DNA of 64,000 nucleotides from Streptomyces hygroscopicus subsp. hygroscopicus (GTDB lineage Bacteria; Actinomycetota; Actinomycetes; Streptomycetales; Streptomycetaceae), in assembly GCF_030269125.1 (NCBI RefSeq), contig NZ_BSSM01000001.1, positions 372,001 to 436,000 on the forward strand. Direction: 5' to 3'. The position numbers and the translations under genes were made by a program. Positions 52,973-62,519 of the stretch are shown here, in pieces (position 1 is the first letter of the stretch; every line of letters begins with the position of its first letter). The notes under the pieces are model-generated. The model ran no database searches. It was not told the origin of the DNA and saw nothing but the letters and a program-made list of their open reading frames with translations.

Positions 52973-54526
52973 ATGACAAGACGCGCAGCCGTGCTGTGCG
53001 CGGCCGCCGCCGTCCTGGCCGGCTCGGTCACCGGTGTCCCCGCGCAGGCCGCCGCGCCCGCGCCGCTCACCTGGAAGAAGTGCGCGACCGCCGACTACCC
53101 GACGCTTCAGTGCGCCTCGCTGGAGGTGCCGCTGGACCACACGAACCCCTCCGGCCGGCGGATCACGCTCGCCCTGTCCCGCGTCCCGCACACCGCGCGG
53201 ACCTCCGAGGGCCCGCTGCTCGTCAACCCCGGCGGCCCCGGCGGCAGCGGGCTCACCCTCGCGGGGTTCGTCGCCTCGGCGCTGCCGAAGGACGTGGCGG
53301 CGCGGTACGACGTCGTCGGCTTCGACCCGCGCGGGGTCGGCCGCAGCAGCCCGGCCCTCGACTGCGCGCCCGGCCATTTCAAGCCGGTGCGCCCGGACAC
53401 CGTGCCGGACACGCCCGCCCTCGAACAGGCGAACCTGGAGCGCGCCCGGAGCTTCGCCGCCGACTGCGGCAAGCGGTACGGCGACGTGCTGCCGTACATG
53501 GACACCGTCAGCGCCGCACAGGACGTGGACGCCATCCGCGCGGCCCTCGGCGCGCCGCGGATCAGCTACTTCGGCTACTCGTACGGCACCTACCTCGGCG
53601 CGGTGTACGCCAAGCTGCACCCCGACCGGGTCCGCAGGCTGGTGCTGGACTCGGTCGTCGACCCGACCGGCGTCTGGTACGCGGACAACCTCGGCCAGGA
53701 GCGGGCCTTCGACGACCGCCACCGCGCGCTGATGGCCTGGATCGCCAAGTACGACGCGACGTACCGGCTCGGCAAGGACCCGGCGAAGGTCGAGGCCGAG
53801 TGGTACGCGATGCGGACGGCCCTGGCGAGGAAGCCGGCCGGGGGGAGGGTGGGCGCCGCCGAACTGGAGGACACCTTCATCCCGGGCGGCTACTACGACG
53901 GCTACTGGCCCGCTCTCGCGGAGGCGTTCGCGGCGTACGCGCACGACAAGGACACCGAGCCGCTGGTGGAGGCGTACGACGACCTCGCCGGTGCGGACAC
54001 GTCCGGCGACAACGGGTACAGCGTCTACACGGCCGTGCAGTGCGGGGACACCGCCTGGCCGCGCGACTGGGCGCGGTGGCGGCAGGACGCGTGGGCGGTG
54101 TACGCGAAGTCGCCCTTCATGGCCTGGAACAACGCCTGGTACAACGCGCCGTGCGTGTTCTGGCCGACCGGCCGGACGCAGCGGCCGGACGTGGCCAACG
54201 ACAAGCTGCCGCCGGCGCTGCTCTTCCAGGCGACGGACGACGCGGCGACGCCGTACGCCGGTGGCGTCGCGGCCCACCGGCTGCTGGCCGGTTCCCGCCT
54301 GGTGGTCGAAGAGGGCGGCGGCAACCACGGCATCACCCTCAGCGGCAACGCCTGCCTGGACAGGTACCTGTCCGCGTACCTGGCGGACGGCACGCTTCCC
54401 CGCGGCTCCGGCCCGGCCGACGCGGTGTGCGCCAAGTCCCCGGACCCGACACCGCCGTCGTCGAAGGCGGCGTCGCCGTCCGCCCGGGGCTCGGTCCTGC
54501 ACGCTCTGCTGGGCTTCCGGGGCTGA
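52973..54526 (+). CDS. Secreted S33 tripeptidyl aminopeptidase-like alpha/beta hydrolase
   Basis: 517 residues. A signal peptide is seen (RRAAVLCAAAAVLAG, AxA site near 28). The S33 features are GPLLVNPGGPGGSGLTLAGF, DVVGFDPRGVGRSSP, the nucleophile in YFGYSYGTYLGAVYA, and a C-terminal cap with GGNHGITLSGNAC carrying the His. It resembles the Streptomyces SlpD/SlpE/Tap group, which removes tripeptides from secreted proteins. GGGAGGACCC precedes the ATG. Confidence 0.93.
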   Translation: MTRRAAVLCAAAAVLAGSVTGVPAQAAAPAPLTWKKCATADYPTLQCASLEVPLDHTNPSGRRITLALSRVPHTARTSEGPLLVNPGGPGGSGLTLAGFVASALPKDVAARYDVVGFDPRGVGRSSPALDCAPGHFKPVRPDTVPDTPALEQANLERARSFAADCGKRYGDVLPYMDTVSAAQDVDAIRAALGAPRISYFGYSYGTYLGAVYAKLHPDRVRRLVLDSVVDPTGVWYADNLGQERAFDDRHRALMAWIAKYDATYRLGKDPAKVEAEWYAMRTALARKPAGGRVGAAELEDTFIPGGYYDGYWPALAEAFAAYAHDKDTEPLVEAYDDLAGADTSGDNGYSVYTAVQCGDTAWPRDWARWRQDAWAVYAKSPFMAWNNAWYNAPCVFWPTGRTQRPDVANDKLPPALLFQATDDAATPYAGGVAAHRLLAGSRLVVEEGGGNHGITLSGNACLDRYLSAYLADGTLPRGSGPADAVCAKSPDPTPPSSKAASPSARGSVLHALLGFRG

Positions 54527-54662
54527 GGACCGGCCGCCGGGGGCCGGCGGCGGGGGGCGCCGAGGAGGCGAGCCGCCGCCCCCGCCGGCTCACGGCGGTC
54601 GACCGGCGCTCCGGCGAGCGGAGTCGCCGACGGGCGGAGCGGTCCGTGATGGGATGGGCTCC

Positions 54663-55085
54663 ATGAGCGAACCGATCAGGATCAGCGCCCCCGCCGGTGT
54701 CGCGCCCGCGGCCCAGTACAGCCACGTGGTCACGGCGACGGGCCGGCTCGTCGCCGTCTCCGGCCAGTTGGCCCTGGACGAGGACGGCGAGCCGGTCGGC
54801 CCCGGCGACCCCGTGGCCCAGGCCCGCCAGGTCTTCGAGAACCTGCGCCGCTGCCTGGCCGCGGCGGGCGCGGGCTTCGAGCACGTGGTGAAGCTGACCT
54901 TCTTCGTCACGGACATGGCCCACATGCCGGCGATCCGCGCGGCCCGTGCGGCCCACATACCCGACGACCGCCTTCCGGCGTGCTCGGCGGTCCGGGTGGC
55001 CGGTCTGGTGAGCCCGGACTTCCTGATGGAGATCGAGGCCCTGGCGGTGGTCCCGGCCACCGACCCCGCCTCCGCCACGGCCTGA
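54663..55085 (+). CDS. RidA family protein
   Basis: 140 residues. RidA/YjgF pattern: GVAPAAQYSHVVTATGRLVAVSGQLALDEDGE, AQARQVFENLRRCLAAAGAGFEHVVKLTFFVTD, and RLPACSAVRVAGLVSPDFLMEIEALAV. Members hydrolyse reactive enamine/imine intermediates formed by PLP enzymes. The ATG at 54663 is preferred; an ATG three codons earlier is possible. Confidence 0.92.
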   Translation: MSEPIRISAPAGVAPAAQYSHVVTATGRLVAVSGQLALDEDGEPVGPGDPVAQARQVFENLRRCLAAAGAGFEHVVKLTFFVTDMAHMPAIRAARAAHIPDDRLPACSAVRVAGLVSPDFLMEIEALAVVPATDPASATA

Positions 55086-55157
55086 CACGCCCCGCCGCCG
55101 GGCGCCGCCCGCCTCCGGCCCCCACGGGTTCCCGGAACTTCGGGGTACTCGGCTCCC

Positions 55158-56216
55158 ATGGTGAAACCGCATCTTCCAGGACGCAGGGACCGCGACGACG
55201 AGCCGGGGCCCCGGGTGCCGTCGCCCGAGGAGGCCGGACCGGGGCGGGAGGTGGACGAGAGGGCGCCGCAGTCGCCGGCGCAGCTGCCGAGGACCGCGTG
55301 GAGGGCGGTGTTCAAGGGGAGCCTGAAGGAGTTCAGGAAGGACGAGCTGACCGATCGGGCCGCGGCGCTGACCTACTACTCGGTGCTGGCCCTGTTCCCC
55401 GCGCTGCTGGTGCTGGTCGCCCTGCTCGGCATCACCGGCCGCTCGACCACCGACCGGCTGATGGCCGACATCGGGAAGCTCGCCCCCGGCTCGGCCCGGG
55501 ACATCCTCACCCGGGCCGTCGGGCAGTTGCAGAACACCGCCGGTACCGGCTCGGTCCTGGCGGTCGTGGGCATCGTCCTGGCCCTGTGGTCGGCGTCCGG
55601 GTACGTCGCCGCCTTCATCCGCACCGCGAACGCCGTCTACGACGTACCGGAGGGGCGCTCGGTGTGGAAGCTGCTGCCGGTGCGCCTCGGGGTCACCGTG
55701 GCGCTGATGCTGATCGCCCTGGTCTGCTCGGTGATCGTGGTCTTCAGCGGCGGCCTGGCCCGGCGCGCCGGCCAGGCGCTCGGCATGGGGGACGCGGCGC
55801 TGACCGCGTGGTCGATCGCCAAATGGCCGGTGCTCGTCGTCCTCGTCGTCCTGATGATCGCGATCCTCTACTGGGCGTGCCCGAACGCGAAGGTCAGGGG
55901 CTTCCGGTGGATCACCCCGGGCAGCTTCCTCGCCCTGGTCATCTGGATGGCCGCCTCCGCGGGCTTCGCGATCTACGTGGCGAACTTCTCGTCGTACAAC
56001 AAGACCTACGGCACCATGGCGGGCGTCATCATCTTCCTGATCTGGCTGTGGATCACCAACCTGGCGATCCTGCTGGGCCTGGAGTTCGACGCCGAGACCG
56101 CGCGGCAGCGGGCCATCGCCGGTGGTCATCCCCCCGAGTCCGCCGGCCCGTACGCGGAGCCCCGGGACACGGCCAAGTGGGACGAGGACGACGTCCGCCG
56201 TATGACAGACAGCTGA
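55158..56216 (+). CDS. YihY/BrkB family inner membrane protein
   Basis: 352 residues. A cytoplasmic acidic N-terminus is followed by FKGSLKEFRKDELTDRAAALTYYSVLALFPALLVLVALLG, the family start, and five to six further membrane helices (AVVGIVLALWSASGYVAAFI, ITVALMLIALVCSVIVVF-like, VLVVLVVLMIAILYWACPN). The motif LTYYSVLALFPALL is diagnostic. Function is unproven; some members are called virulence factor BrkB. The C-terminal tail is hydrophilic. Confidence 0.92.
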   Translation: MVKPHLPGRRDRDDEPGPRVPSPEEAGPGREVDERAPQSPAQLPRTAWRAVFKGSLKEFRKDELTDRAAALTYYSVLALFPALLVLVALLGITGRSTTDRLMADIGKLAPGSARDILTRAVGQLQNTAGTGSVLAVVGIVLALWSASGYVAAFIRTANAVYDVPEGRSVWKLLPVRLGVTVALMLIALVCSVIVVFSGGLARRAGQALGMGDAALTAWSIAKWPVLVVLVVLMIAILYWACPNAKVRGFRWITPGSFLALVIWMAASAGFAIYVANFSSYNKTYGTMAGVIIFLIWLWITNLAILLGLEFDAETARQRAIAGGHPPESAGPYAEPRDTAKWDEDDVRRMTDS

Positions 56217-56376
56217 TCGGCACCCGCGCGCCGGATGCGCGGGAGCGGTGCGCGGGACGTGCCTCCACTGCTCCTTGTCCACTCCCCCGGCCCGCTGCCA
56301 ACCTCGGCCTCGGGCCACTGCGAGCACGATGTGTCAACAGCCGGTGACACCACGCGGTCGGCAAGAGGGGCAGGGC

Positions 56377-56853
56377 ATGGCGATCAAGTCCAGGGGCGTG
56401 GTGGCCGCGATGGCCGGTGTGGCGGTGCTGGCCGCCGCGTCGGCCGCCACCGCGACGGCGGCGCAGACCTCGCGGCCGTCCGGGGCCGCGGCCTCGTGCG
56501 GTACGAGCATCGACCCCAACACGCGGATCCCGAGCGGGCGTCGGCACAACGGCCCCACCCTGCGGATCGGCGGGGCCACGGTCAGGGTGCGGTACGGCAA
56601 CGCGAGGCAGGGCGCGCCGTACTACGTGTGGGCGGCGATCTCCGGCGCGGCCAGGGGTGACACGGTCGCACTGGAGTGGGACGTCGACTACGGGTCGTGG
56701 GCGGATTTCGGGGTCTGCTCGGCGACCGTGCACTCGGGGGGCAGCCAGAACACCCGCGCGGTCAAGTACGTGCACGGCAAGGGCTGGCACCTGGAGGCGC
56801 AGGCGTGCGGGCGGCACGCCGGACACCGGGTGTGCACCGCGTACTGGCCCTGA
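56377..56853 (+). CDS. Secreted hypothetical protein
   Basis: 158 residues. Signal peptide (IKSRGVVAAMAGVAVLAAASAATATAA), then a small domain with Cys in SCGTSIDP, GVCSATVH, EAQACGRH and VCTAYWP, probably two disulfides. The domain has a beta-rich look (VALEWDVDYGSWADFG). GAGGGG precedes the ATG at 56377. I do not recognise a family. Confidence 0.8.
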   Translation: MAIKSRGVVAAMAGVAVLAAASAATATAAQTSRPSGAAASCGTSIDPNTRIPSGRRHNGPTLRIGGATVRVRYGNARQGAPYYVWAAISGAARGDTVALEWDVDYGSWADFGVCSATVHSGGSQNTRAVKYVHGKGWHLEAQACGRHAGHRVCTAYWP

Positions 56854-56989
56854 CCACGGCGGGCGACGAGCCGGACGGACACGGGCGGACCGCAGGGCGC
56901 ACGGTCCCCGGAAGCGGCAGGGCGTACGGGTCCGTGATCTCACGAGCCGCGGGCCCGGCACCGGATCGTCCGGCCCGCCCTGCCCGTCG

Positions 56990-57574
56990 TCACCCGGTCC
57001 GTTTCTCCTTCGGAAGCCGCGCCAGCGCGTGCACCGCCGCCTCCGCGAGCGCCGGATGGGCCAGGGCCTCCGAGAGGACGCGCCGGGCACGGGCGTCGCC
57101 GAGGGTGCCGAGACCCTCCACGCAGGCGAGTGCGACCCGTCGGTAGGGATCGTGGGGGCGCAGCCGGCGTTCCAGGGTGGTGATCAGCGCGGGCACGGAC
57201 TCGGGGGCGCGCAGGGCGACCAGGAGCCGCACCGGATGCAGGGCGTAGGCGACGCGGAGTTCGTTGGTGGCGAGGGCGGCGGCCGCGCGCGCCGTGCGGG
57301 GGTCGCCGAGCCGGGCCAGCGCGTGCGCGGCGCCGGCACAGCGCGGCGGGTCGCGGTGGTTGAGGAGGAGCACCAGGGACTCGAAGGCGCGCCGGTCGCC
57401 CGCGAGGCCGAGCCGGAAGGCGGCCAACTCCCTTGCCCAGAGCGGCTGTCCGGGCGCGGTGAGGACCTCGGCCAGCTCGTCCGGGTCCTCGGTCGCCAGC
57501 AGGGCCTCGAAGGCCGCCGAGCCCCCCGACTCCTGTCGTAAGCGCTCCGTGAGCGATCGCAACTCTTCGTCCAC
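56990..57574 (-). CDS. HEAT-repeat protein
   Basis: 194 residues. Repeating helical pairs: AFESLVLLLNHRDPPRCAGAAHALARLGDPRTARA, ALHPVRLLVALRAPESVPALITTLERR, VALACVEGLGTLGDARARRVL, forming five or so HEAT units. Such proteins are often mis-called adenylosuccinate lyase in Streptomyces, but no lyase motif is present. It is probably a protein-interaction scaffold. GTG start at 57574. Confidence 0.85.
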   Translation of the reverse strand: MDEELRSLTERLRQESGGSAAFEALLATEDPDELAEVLTAPGQPLWARELAAFRLGLAGDRRAFESLVLLLNHRDPPRCAGAAHALARLGDPRTARAAAALATNELRVAYALHPVRLLVALRAPESVPALITTLERRLRPHDPYRRVALACVEGLGTLGDARARRVLSEALAHPALAEAAVHALARLPKEKRTG

Positions 57575-57973
57575 GGCTTCAGGTTAGGCGGGTTACGGGG
57601 GCAACGGGAGGGACCCGGCGCACAAAGAACCCGATGGGGGCTAGCGCGCTCGTTACCCACCGGTTAAGCTCATACGAGCGAGCAACCTTCTCGCATCCGC
57701 TGACGACGGTCTGGTGACGCGGCCGTCGTGGGCAAGGAAGCCGCGGTACCCCCGTGCGCCTCGTGCGCCGAGTACCGCAGGTACGACCCGGCTTCGGGAC
57801 AGGGCCGGTCGGAACATCGCCGCTGCCGGGCGTGTGCACGCCCGTCGGCACCGGCACCGGGCGTGTGCGCTCGTCAGCCCGGCAACACCCGCACTCCTTT
57901 CCGCTCCGTGGTGCGCCCTCCCGGCGCACCCGGACGCGTTCCTCGTCGTCACCCTCATCTCTGGAGTCCCGCG
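57575..57973. other. Divergent promoter region
   Basis: 399 bp between the leftward HEAT gene and the rightward dehydrogenase. GCTCGTTACCCACCGGTTAAGCTCATACGAGC at about 57648-57679 has inverted ends and a TAAGCT -10-like hexamer. Upstream codons in the dehydrogenase frame are Arg/Ser-rich and not conserved. CTGGAG precedes the start at 57974. Confidence 0.45.
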
Positions 57974-59776
57974 ATGGCCACTCCCCTGTCCGACACCCCT
58001 CTGTCCCTCAAGAAGATCGCCGTCGTCGGCCTCGGCACCATGGGCACCGGCATCACCGAGGTCCTCGTGCAGGCCGGCCGCGAGGTCGTCGGCATCGACG
58101 TCAGCGAGGCCCAGGCCGCTCGGGCGCGGGCCGCCCTGGAGGCCTCCACCGCCCGCTCGGTGGAGCGCGGCCGGCTCACCGAGGCCGAGCGCGCCGACGC
58201 CCTCGCCCGGCTGCGCACCTCCACGGACCTGGCCGCGGCGGCCGACGCCGACCTCGTGATCGAGGTGGTCCCGGAGTCGTACGAGATCAAGCACCAGATC
58301 ATCCGCGAGCTGGACGGTGTCGTCCGCCCGGAGACCATCCTCGCCACCGGCACCAACGCGCTGTCCGTGACCCGGCTCGCCGCCGACTCGGCGCGTCCCG
58401 AGCGGGTGCTCGGACTGCACTTCTTCAACCCGGCCCCGGCGATGAAGCTGGTGGAGGTCGTCTCCTCGGTGCTGACCGCGCCGCAGGTCGTCGCCGCCGT
58501 CACGGACCTCGCGATCGAGCTGGGCAAGGAGCCCGTCGCGGTCGGCGACCGCCCCGGCTTCGTCGCCGACGGCCTGCTGTTCGGCTACCTCAACCAGGCG
58601 GCCGCGATGTACGAGGCCCGCTACGCCTCCCGCGAGGACATCGACGCGGCGATGCGGCTGGGCTGCGGCCTGCCGATGGGCCCGCTCGCGCTGCTCGACC
58701 TGATCGGCATCGACACCGCGCGCACCGTCCTGGACGCCATGTACGCCGAGTCCCACGACCGGCTGCACGCCCCGGCCCCGATCCTCAAGCAGCTCAGCGA
58801 GGCCGGTCTGACCGGCCGCAAGGCCGGGCGCGGCTTCTACACCTACGAGGCGCCGGGCAGCGCCACCGTGGTGCCGGACGCGCTGACCCCGGCGGCGGAC
58901 GGTGCGGCCACCCCGGGCCGCGAGGTGCGCTCGGTGGGCGTCGCCGGCTCCGGCACCATGGCCTCCGGCATCGCCGAGGTGTTCGCCAAGGCGGGCTACG
59001 ACGTCGTCCTGGCCGCGCGCAGCGAGGAGAAGGCCGAGGCGGCGAAGGCCCGGATCGGCAAGTCCCTGGCCCGTTCCGTGGACAAGGGCCGGCTGACCGC
59101 CGAGGCGGCCGCCCAGACCCTGGACCGGATCACCCCGGCCGGCTCCTACGAGGCGTTCGCGGACGTCGACCTGGCCGTCGAGGCGATAGCCGAGGACCTG
59201 GAGATCAAGCAGCAGCTGTTCCAGGCGCTGGACAAGGTCTGCAAGCCCGGCGCGGTGCTCGCCACCACCACCTCCTCGCTGCCCGTCGTCGCCTGCGCCC
59301 GCGCCACCTCGCGCCCGCAGGACGTGATCGGCATGCACTTCTTCAACCCGGCCCCGGCCATGAAGCTGGTCGAGGTCGTGCGCACCGTGCTGACCGCCGA
59401 CGACGTGCACGCGACGGTCCGCGAGGTGTGCCGCAAGATCCGCAAGCACGCCGTGGACTGCGGCGACCGGGCCGGGTTCATCGTCAACGCGCTGCTGTTC
59501 CCGTACCTGAACAACGCGGTCAAGATGGTCGAGGAGCACTACGCGACGCTGGACGACATCGACGCGGCGATGCGGCTCGGCGGCGGGTACCCGATGGGCC
59601 CGTTCGAGCTGCTGGACGTGGTCGGTCTGGACGTCTCGCTGGCCATCGAGAAGGTGCTGCACCGGGAGTTCCGCGACCCCGGCCTCGCCCCCGCCCCGCT
59701 CCTGGAGCACCTGGTGGCCGCGGGCTGCCTCGGCCGCAAGACCGGCCGCGGCTTCCGCGAGTATGCCCGCCGCTGA
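57974..59776 (+). CDS. Tandem 3-hydroxyacyl-CoA dehydrogenase (two fused modules)
   Basis: 600 residues made of two homologous halves, each a 3HCDH_N plus 3HCDH. Half one has VVGLGTMGTGI, VLGLHFFNPAPAMKLVEVV (catalytic His) and DRPGFVADGLLFGYLNQAAAMYE. Half two has VAGSGTMASGIAEVF, IGMHFFNPAPAMKLVEVV and DRAGFIVNALLFPYLNNAVKMVE. It would oxidise or reduce 3-hydroxybutyryl-CoA with NAD(P). Located before ccr/meaA, it fits the ethylmalonyl-CoA pathway, feeding crotonyl-CoA. Confidence 0.93.
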   Translation: MATPLSDTPLSLKKIAVVGLGTMGTGITEVLVQAGREVVGIDVSEAQAARARAALEASTARSVERGRLTEAERADALARLRTSTDLAAAADADLVIEVVPESYEIKHQIIRELDGVVRPETILATGTNALSVTRLAADSARPERVLGLHFFNPAPAMKLVEVVSSVLTAPQVVAAVTDLAIELGKEPVAVGDRPGFVADGLLFGYLNQAAAMYEARYASREDIDAAMRLGCGLPMGPLALLDLIGIDTARTVLDAMYAESHDRLHAPAPILKQLSEAGLTGRKAGRGFYTYEAPGSATVVPDALTPAADGAATPGREVRSVGVAGSGTMASGIAEVFAKAGYDVVLAARSEEKAEAAKARIGKSLARSVDKGRLTAEAAAQTLDRITPAGSYEAFADVDLAVEAIAEDLEIKQQLFQALDKVCKPGAVLATTTSSLPVVACARATSRPQDVIGMHFFNPAPAMKLVEVVRTVLTADDVHATVREVCRKIRKHAVDCGDRAGFIVNALLFPYLNNAVKMVEEHYATLDDIDAAMRLGGGYPMGPFELLDVVGLDVSLAIEKVLHREFRDPGLAPAPLLEHLVAAGCLGRKTGRGFREYARR

Positions 59777-59921
59777 CGGCGTCGGCGACTGGTCCCCCGC
59801 GGAGACGGACTGGGGCGGGCTGCTCGACCCCGCCCTGGCGCCCCCGCCCGGCCCTTCGGGGCCGGGCGGGGCAAACCGGGCTCCCGCACATGGCGCCGCG
59901 TCCATGCAGTACGTTCGGGTC

Positions 59922-60740
59922 ATGTCCCAGCCCGCCAAGTCCTCACGTACACCAGCTACGCCCGACGCGCCGGAAAGTGCCGCAGGCAGCCGCGCCGCCG
60001 CCCAGCGGCTCAAGATGCGCCGAGAACTGGCGGCCGCAGCCATGGAGCTGTTCGCGACCAAGGGGTACGAGGCCACCACCGTCGACGAGATCGCGGCCGC
60101 GGCCGGCGTCGCCCGCCGCACCTTCTTCCGCCACTTCCGCTCCAAGGAGGAGGCGATCTTCCCGGACCACGACGACACCCTGGTCCGCGCCGAGGCGGTC
60201 CTGAACGCCGCCCCGGCGCACGAGCACCCGCTCGACACGGTGTGCCGGGGCATCAAGGAGGTCATGCGGATGTACGCGGCCCAGCCGGACATCTCCGTGG
60301 CCCGCTACCGGCTCACGCGCGAGGTGCCCACCCTGCGCGAGGCCGAGATCGCCTCCGTCGCCCGCTACGAACGCCTGTTCACCCGCTATCTGCTCGGCCA
60401 CTTCGACGAGCGGGCGCACGCCGACGACGCCAACGACGATCCGCTGCTGGCCGAGGTCGCCGCCTCCGCGGTGGTCACCGCCCACAACCACGTGCTGCGG
60501 CGCTGGCTGCGCGCGGACGGCCAGGGCGATGTGGAGACGCAGCTCGACCACGCCTTCTCGATCGTCCGCAGGACCTTCGGCACCGGCATCGGCGCCGGCC
60601 GGAACACGACCGCCCGCCCGGCCGCCACCGCCCCGGCGACGGCCTCCCCGCACGGCGAGGTGCTCGTCACCGTCGCCCGCACCGACGCCCCCCTCGAAGA
60701 GGTCATGCGCACCATCGAGGAGGCGCTCAAGGAGCGCTGA
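59922..60740 (+). CDS. TetR family transcriptional regulator
   Basis: 272 residues. The HTH is TTVDEIAAAAGVARRTFFRHFRSKEE at about 55-80, following MELFATKGYEA. A ligand-binding helical domain follows, and a long Ala/Pro/Thr-rich linker leads to a C-terminal tail (VARTDAPLEEVMRTIEEALKE). It lies between the dehydrogenase and ccr and is a good candidate to control the ccr promoter palindrome. ATG at 59922; an ATG at 59904 is possible. Confidence 0.9.
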   Translation: MSQPAKSSRTPATPDAPESAAGSRAAAQRLKMRRELAAAAMELFATKGYEATTVDEIAAAAGVARRTFFRHFRSKEEAIFPDHDDTLVRAEAVLNAAPAHEHPLDTVCRGIKEVMRMYAAQPDISVARYRLTREVPTLREAEIASVARYERLFTRYLLGHFDERAHADDANDDPLLAEVAASAVVTAHNHVLRRWLRADGQGDVETQLDHAFSIVRRTFGTGIGAGRNTTARPAATAPATASPHGEVLVTVARTDAPLEEVMRTIEEALKER

Positions 60741-60761
60741 GTCCGTTCTCCCGCTGTGACG

Positions 60762-60788
60762 ACGGCCACCCTTCGGGGTGGCCGTTTT
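60762..60788 (+). terminator. Rho-independent terminator after the TetR gene
   Basis: ACGGCCACCC and GGGTGGCCGT form a perfect 10-bp stem with a UUCG tetraloop, followed by TTTT. It separates the TetR transcript from ccr. Confidence 0.92.
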
Positions 60789-60896
60789 GCCATGTCAGGG
60801 GCCCTTTTCGAAGGGATTTCGCGAACCGTTCGATCGATCATCGCTCATTTGTTACGTAAAGATTTCATCTGAGAGGAAGTTCTGGCACTCAGTGCC

Positions 60897-60925
60897 TTGT
60901 CACCTGACACGCGGTGTCATACGTT
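60897..60925 (+). promoter_or_regulatory. Putative ccr promoter with operator palindrome in the spacer
   Basis: TTGTCA (60897) and TACGTT (60920) are 17 bp apart and fit a Streptomyces housekeeping promoter. Between them TGACAC-GCG-GTGTCA (60905-60919) is a perfect inverted repeat. A protein bound here would block RNA polymerase. The transcript would have a leader of about 230 nt before the ccr start, in which no other feature was recognised. Confidence 0.65.
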
Positions 60926-61166
60926 GAAGGAAGTCCGGGCGGCCGGCGAGCAGCGACCATTCGTTCGCCGGCTGTCCCCGCAAGCCCACGGCCTGCGCGC
61001 CCGGACGCCTGCGTCACAGGCAACCTCCCGCGCCACAAAGCGCTGCCGAAGCACCACCGAGCCGAACCTACGGCACTTTCACCAAAACCCTCAGCAGCAC
61101 GCATCCCAGCACCGACGAACCCCCAAGCGCCCCTCCCTCAGGGCGCTCACCGCCGGAGGCAACACC

Positions 61167-62510
61167 GTGACCGTGAAGGACATCCTGGACGCGATCCAGT
61201 CGAAGGACGCCACGTCCGCCGACTTCGCCGCACTTCAGCTCCCCGAGTCGTACCGGGCGATCACCGTGCACAAGGACGAGACGGAGATGTTCGCGGGCCT
61301 CGCGACCCGCGACAAGGACCCCCGCAAGTCGATCCACCTGGACGACGTCCCCGTGCCCGAGCTCGGGCCGGGTGAGGCCCTGGTGGCCGTCATGGCCTCC
61401 TCCGTCAACTACAACTCGGTGTGGACCTCGATCTTCGAGCCGCTGCCGACCTTCGGCTTCCTGGAGCGCTACGGCAAGCTCAGCGAGCTGACCAAGCGGC
61501 ACGACCTGCCCTACCACATCATCGGCTCCGACCTCGCGGGCGTCGTCCTGCGCACCGGCCCCGGCGTCAACGCCTGGAAGCCCGGTGACGAGGTCGTCGC
61601 CCACTGCCTCAGCGTGGAGCTGGAGTCCTCCGACGGGCACAACGACACGATGCTCGACCCCGAGCAGCGCATCTGGGGCTTCGAGACCAACTTCGGCGGC
61701 CTCGCCGAGATAGCCCTCGTCAAGTCCAACCAGCTGATGCCGAAGCCGAACCACCTCAGCTGGGAGGAGGCGGCCGCCCCGGGCCTGGTGAACTCCACCG
61801 CCTACCGGCAGCTGGTCTCCCGCAACGGCGCCCAGATGAAGCAGGGCGACAACGTCCTCATCTGGGGCGCGAGCGGCGGGCTCGGCTCGTACGCCACGCA
61901 GTTCGCGCTGGCCGGCGGCGCCACCCCGATCTGTGTGGTCTCCAGCGAGCAGAAGGCCGAGATCTGCCGGAAGATGGGCGCCGAGCTGATCATCGACCGC
62001 AGCGCCGAGGGCTACAAGTTCTGGAAGGACGAGCACACCCAGGACCCGAAGGAGTGGAAGCGCTTCGGCAAGCGCATCCGCGAACTCACCGGCGGCGAGG
62101 ACGTGGACATCGTCTTCGAGCACCCCGGCCGCGAGACCTTCGGCGCCTCGGTGTACGTCACCCGCAAGGGCGGCACCATCGTCACCTGCGCCTCCACCTC
62201 GGGCTACCAGCACGAGTACGACAACCGCTACCTGTGGATGTCGTTGAAGCGGATCGTCGGCTCGCACTTCGCGAACTACCGCGAGGCGTGGGAGGCCAAC
62301 CGCCTGGTCGCCAAGGGCAAGATCCACCCCACCCTGTCGAAGGTGTACTCCCTGGAGGACACCGGCCAGGCCGCCTACGACGTCCACCGCAACCTGCACC
62401 AGGGCAAGGTCGGCGTGCTGTGCCTCGCGCCCGAGGAAGGCCTCGGCGTGCGCGACGAGGAGATGCGGGCCGAGCACATCGACGCCATCAACCGTTTCCG
62501 GAACATCTGA
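61167..62510 (+). CDS. ccr: Crotonyl-CoA carboxylase/reductase
   Basis: 447 residues, full length. VKDILDAIQSKDATSADFAALQLPESYRAITVHKDETEMFAGL is the known Ccr start, followed by VNYNSVWTSIFEPLPTFGFLERYGKL, the NADPH motif WGASGGLGSYATQFALAGGA and a C-terminal MDR domain. It converts crotonyl-CoA plus CO2 to ethylmalonyl-CoA. The GTG start at 61167 has GGAGG seven bases upstream. meaA follows 9 bp after the stop. Confidence 0.97.
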   Translation: MTVKDILDAIQSKDATSADFAALQLPESYRAITVHKDETEMFAGLATRDKDPRKSIHLDDVPVPELGPGEALVAVMASSVNYNSVWTSIFEPLPTFGFLERYGKLSELTKRHDLPYHIIGSDLAGVVLRTGPGVNAWKPGDEVVAHCLSVELESSDGHNDTMLDPEQRIWGFETNFGGLAEIALVKSNQLMPKPNHLSWEEAAAPGLVNSTAYRQLVSRNGAQMKQGDNVLIWGASGGLGSYATQFALAGGATPICVVSSEQKAEICRKMGAELIIDRSAEGYKFWKDEHTQDPKEWKRFGKRIRELTGGEDVDIVFEHPGRETFGASVYVTRKGGTIVTCASTSGYQHEYDNRYLWMSLKRIVGSHFANYREAWEANRLVAKGKIHPTLSKVYSLEDTGQAAYDVHRNLHQGKVGVLCLAPEEGLGVRDEEMRAEHIDAINRFRNI

Positions 62511-62519
62511 GAGCCCTCG

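Noticed and set aside
57728..57973. Extending the tandem dehydrogenase upstream
   Set aside because: The extra residues have no similarity, and CTGGAG plus the conserved start support the ATG at 57974.
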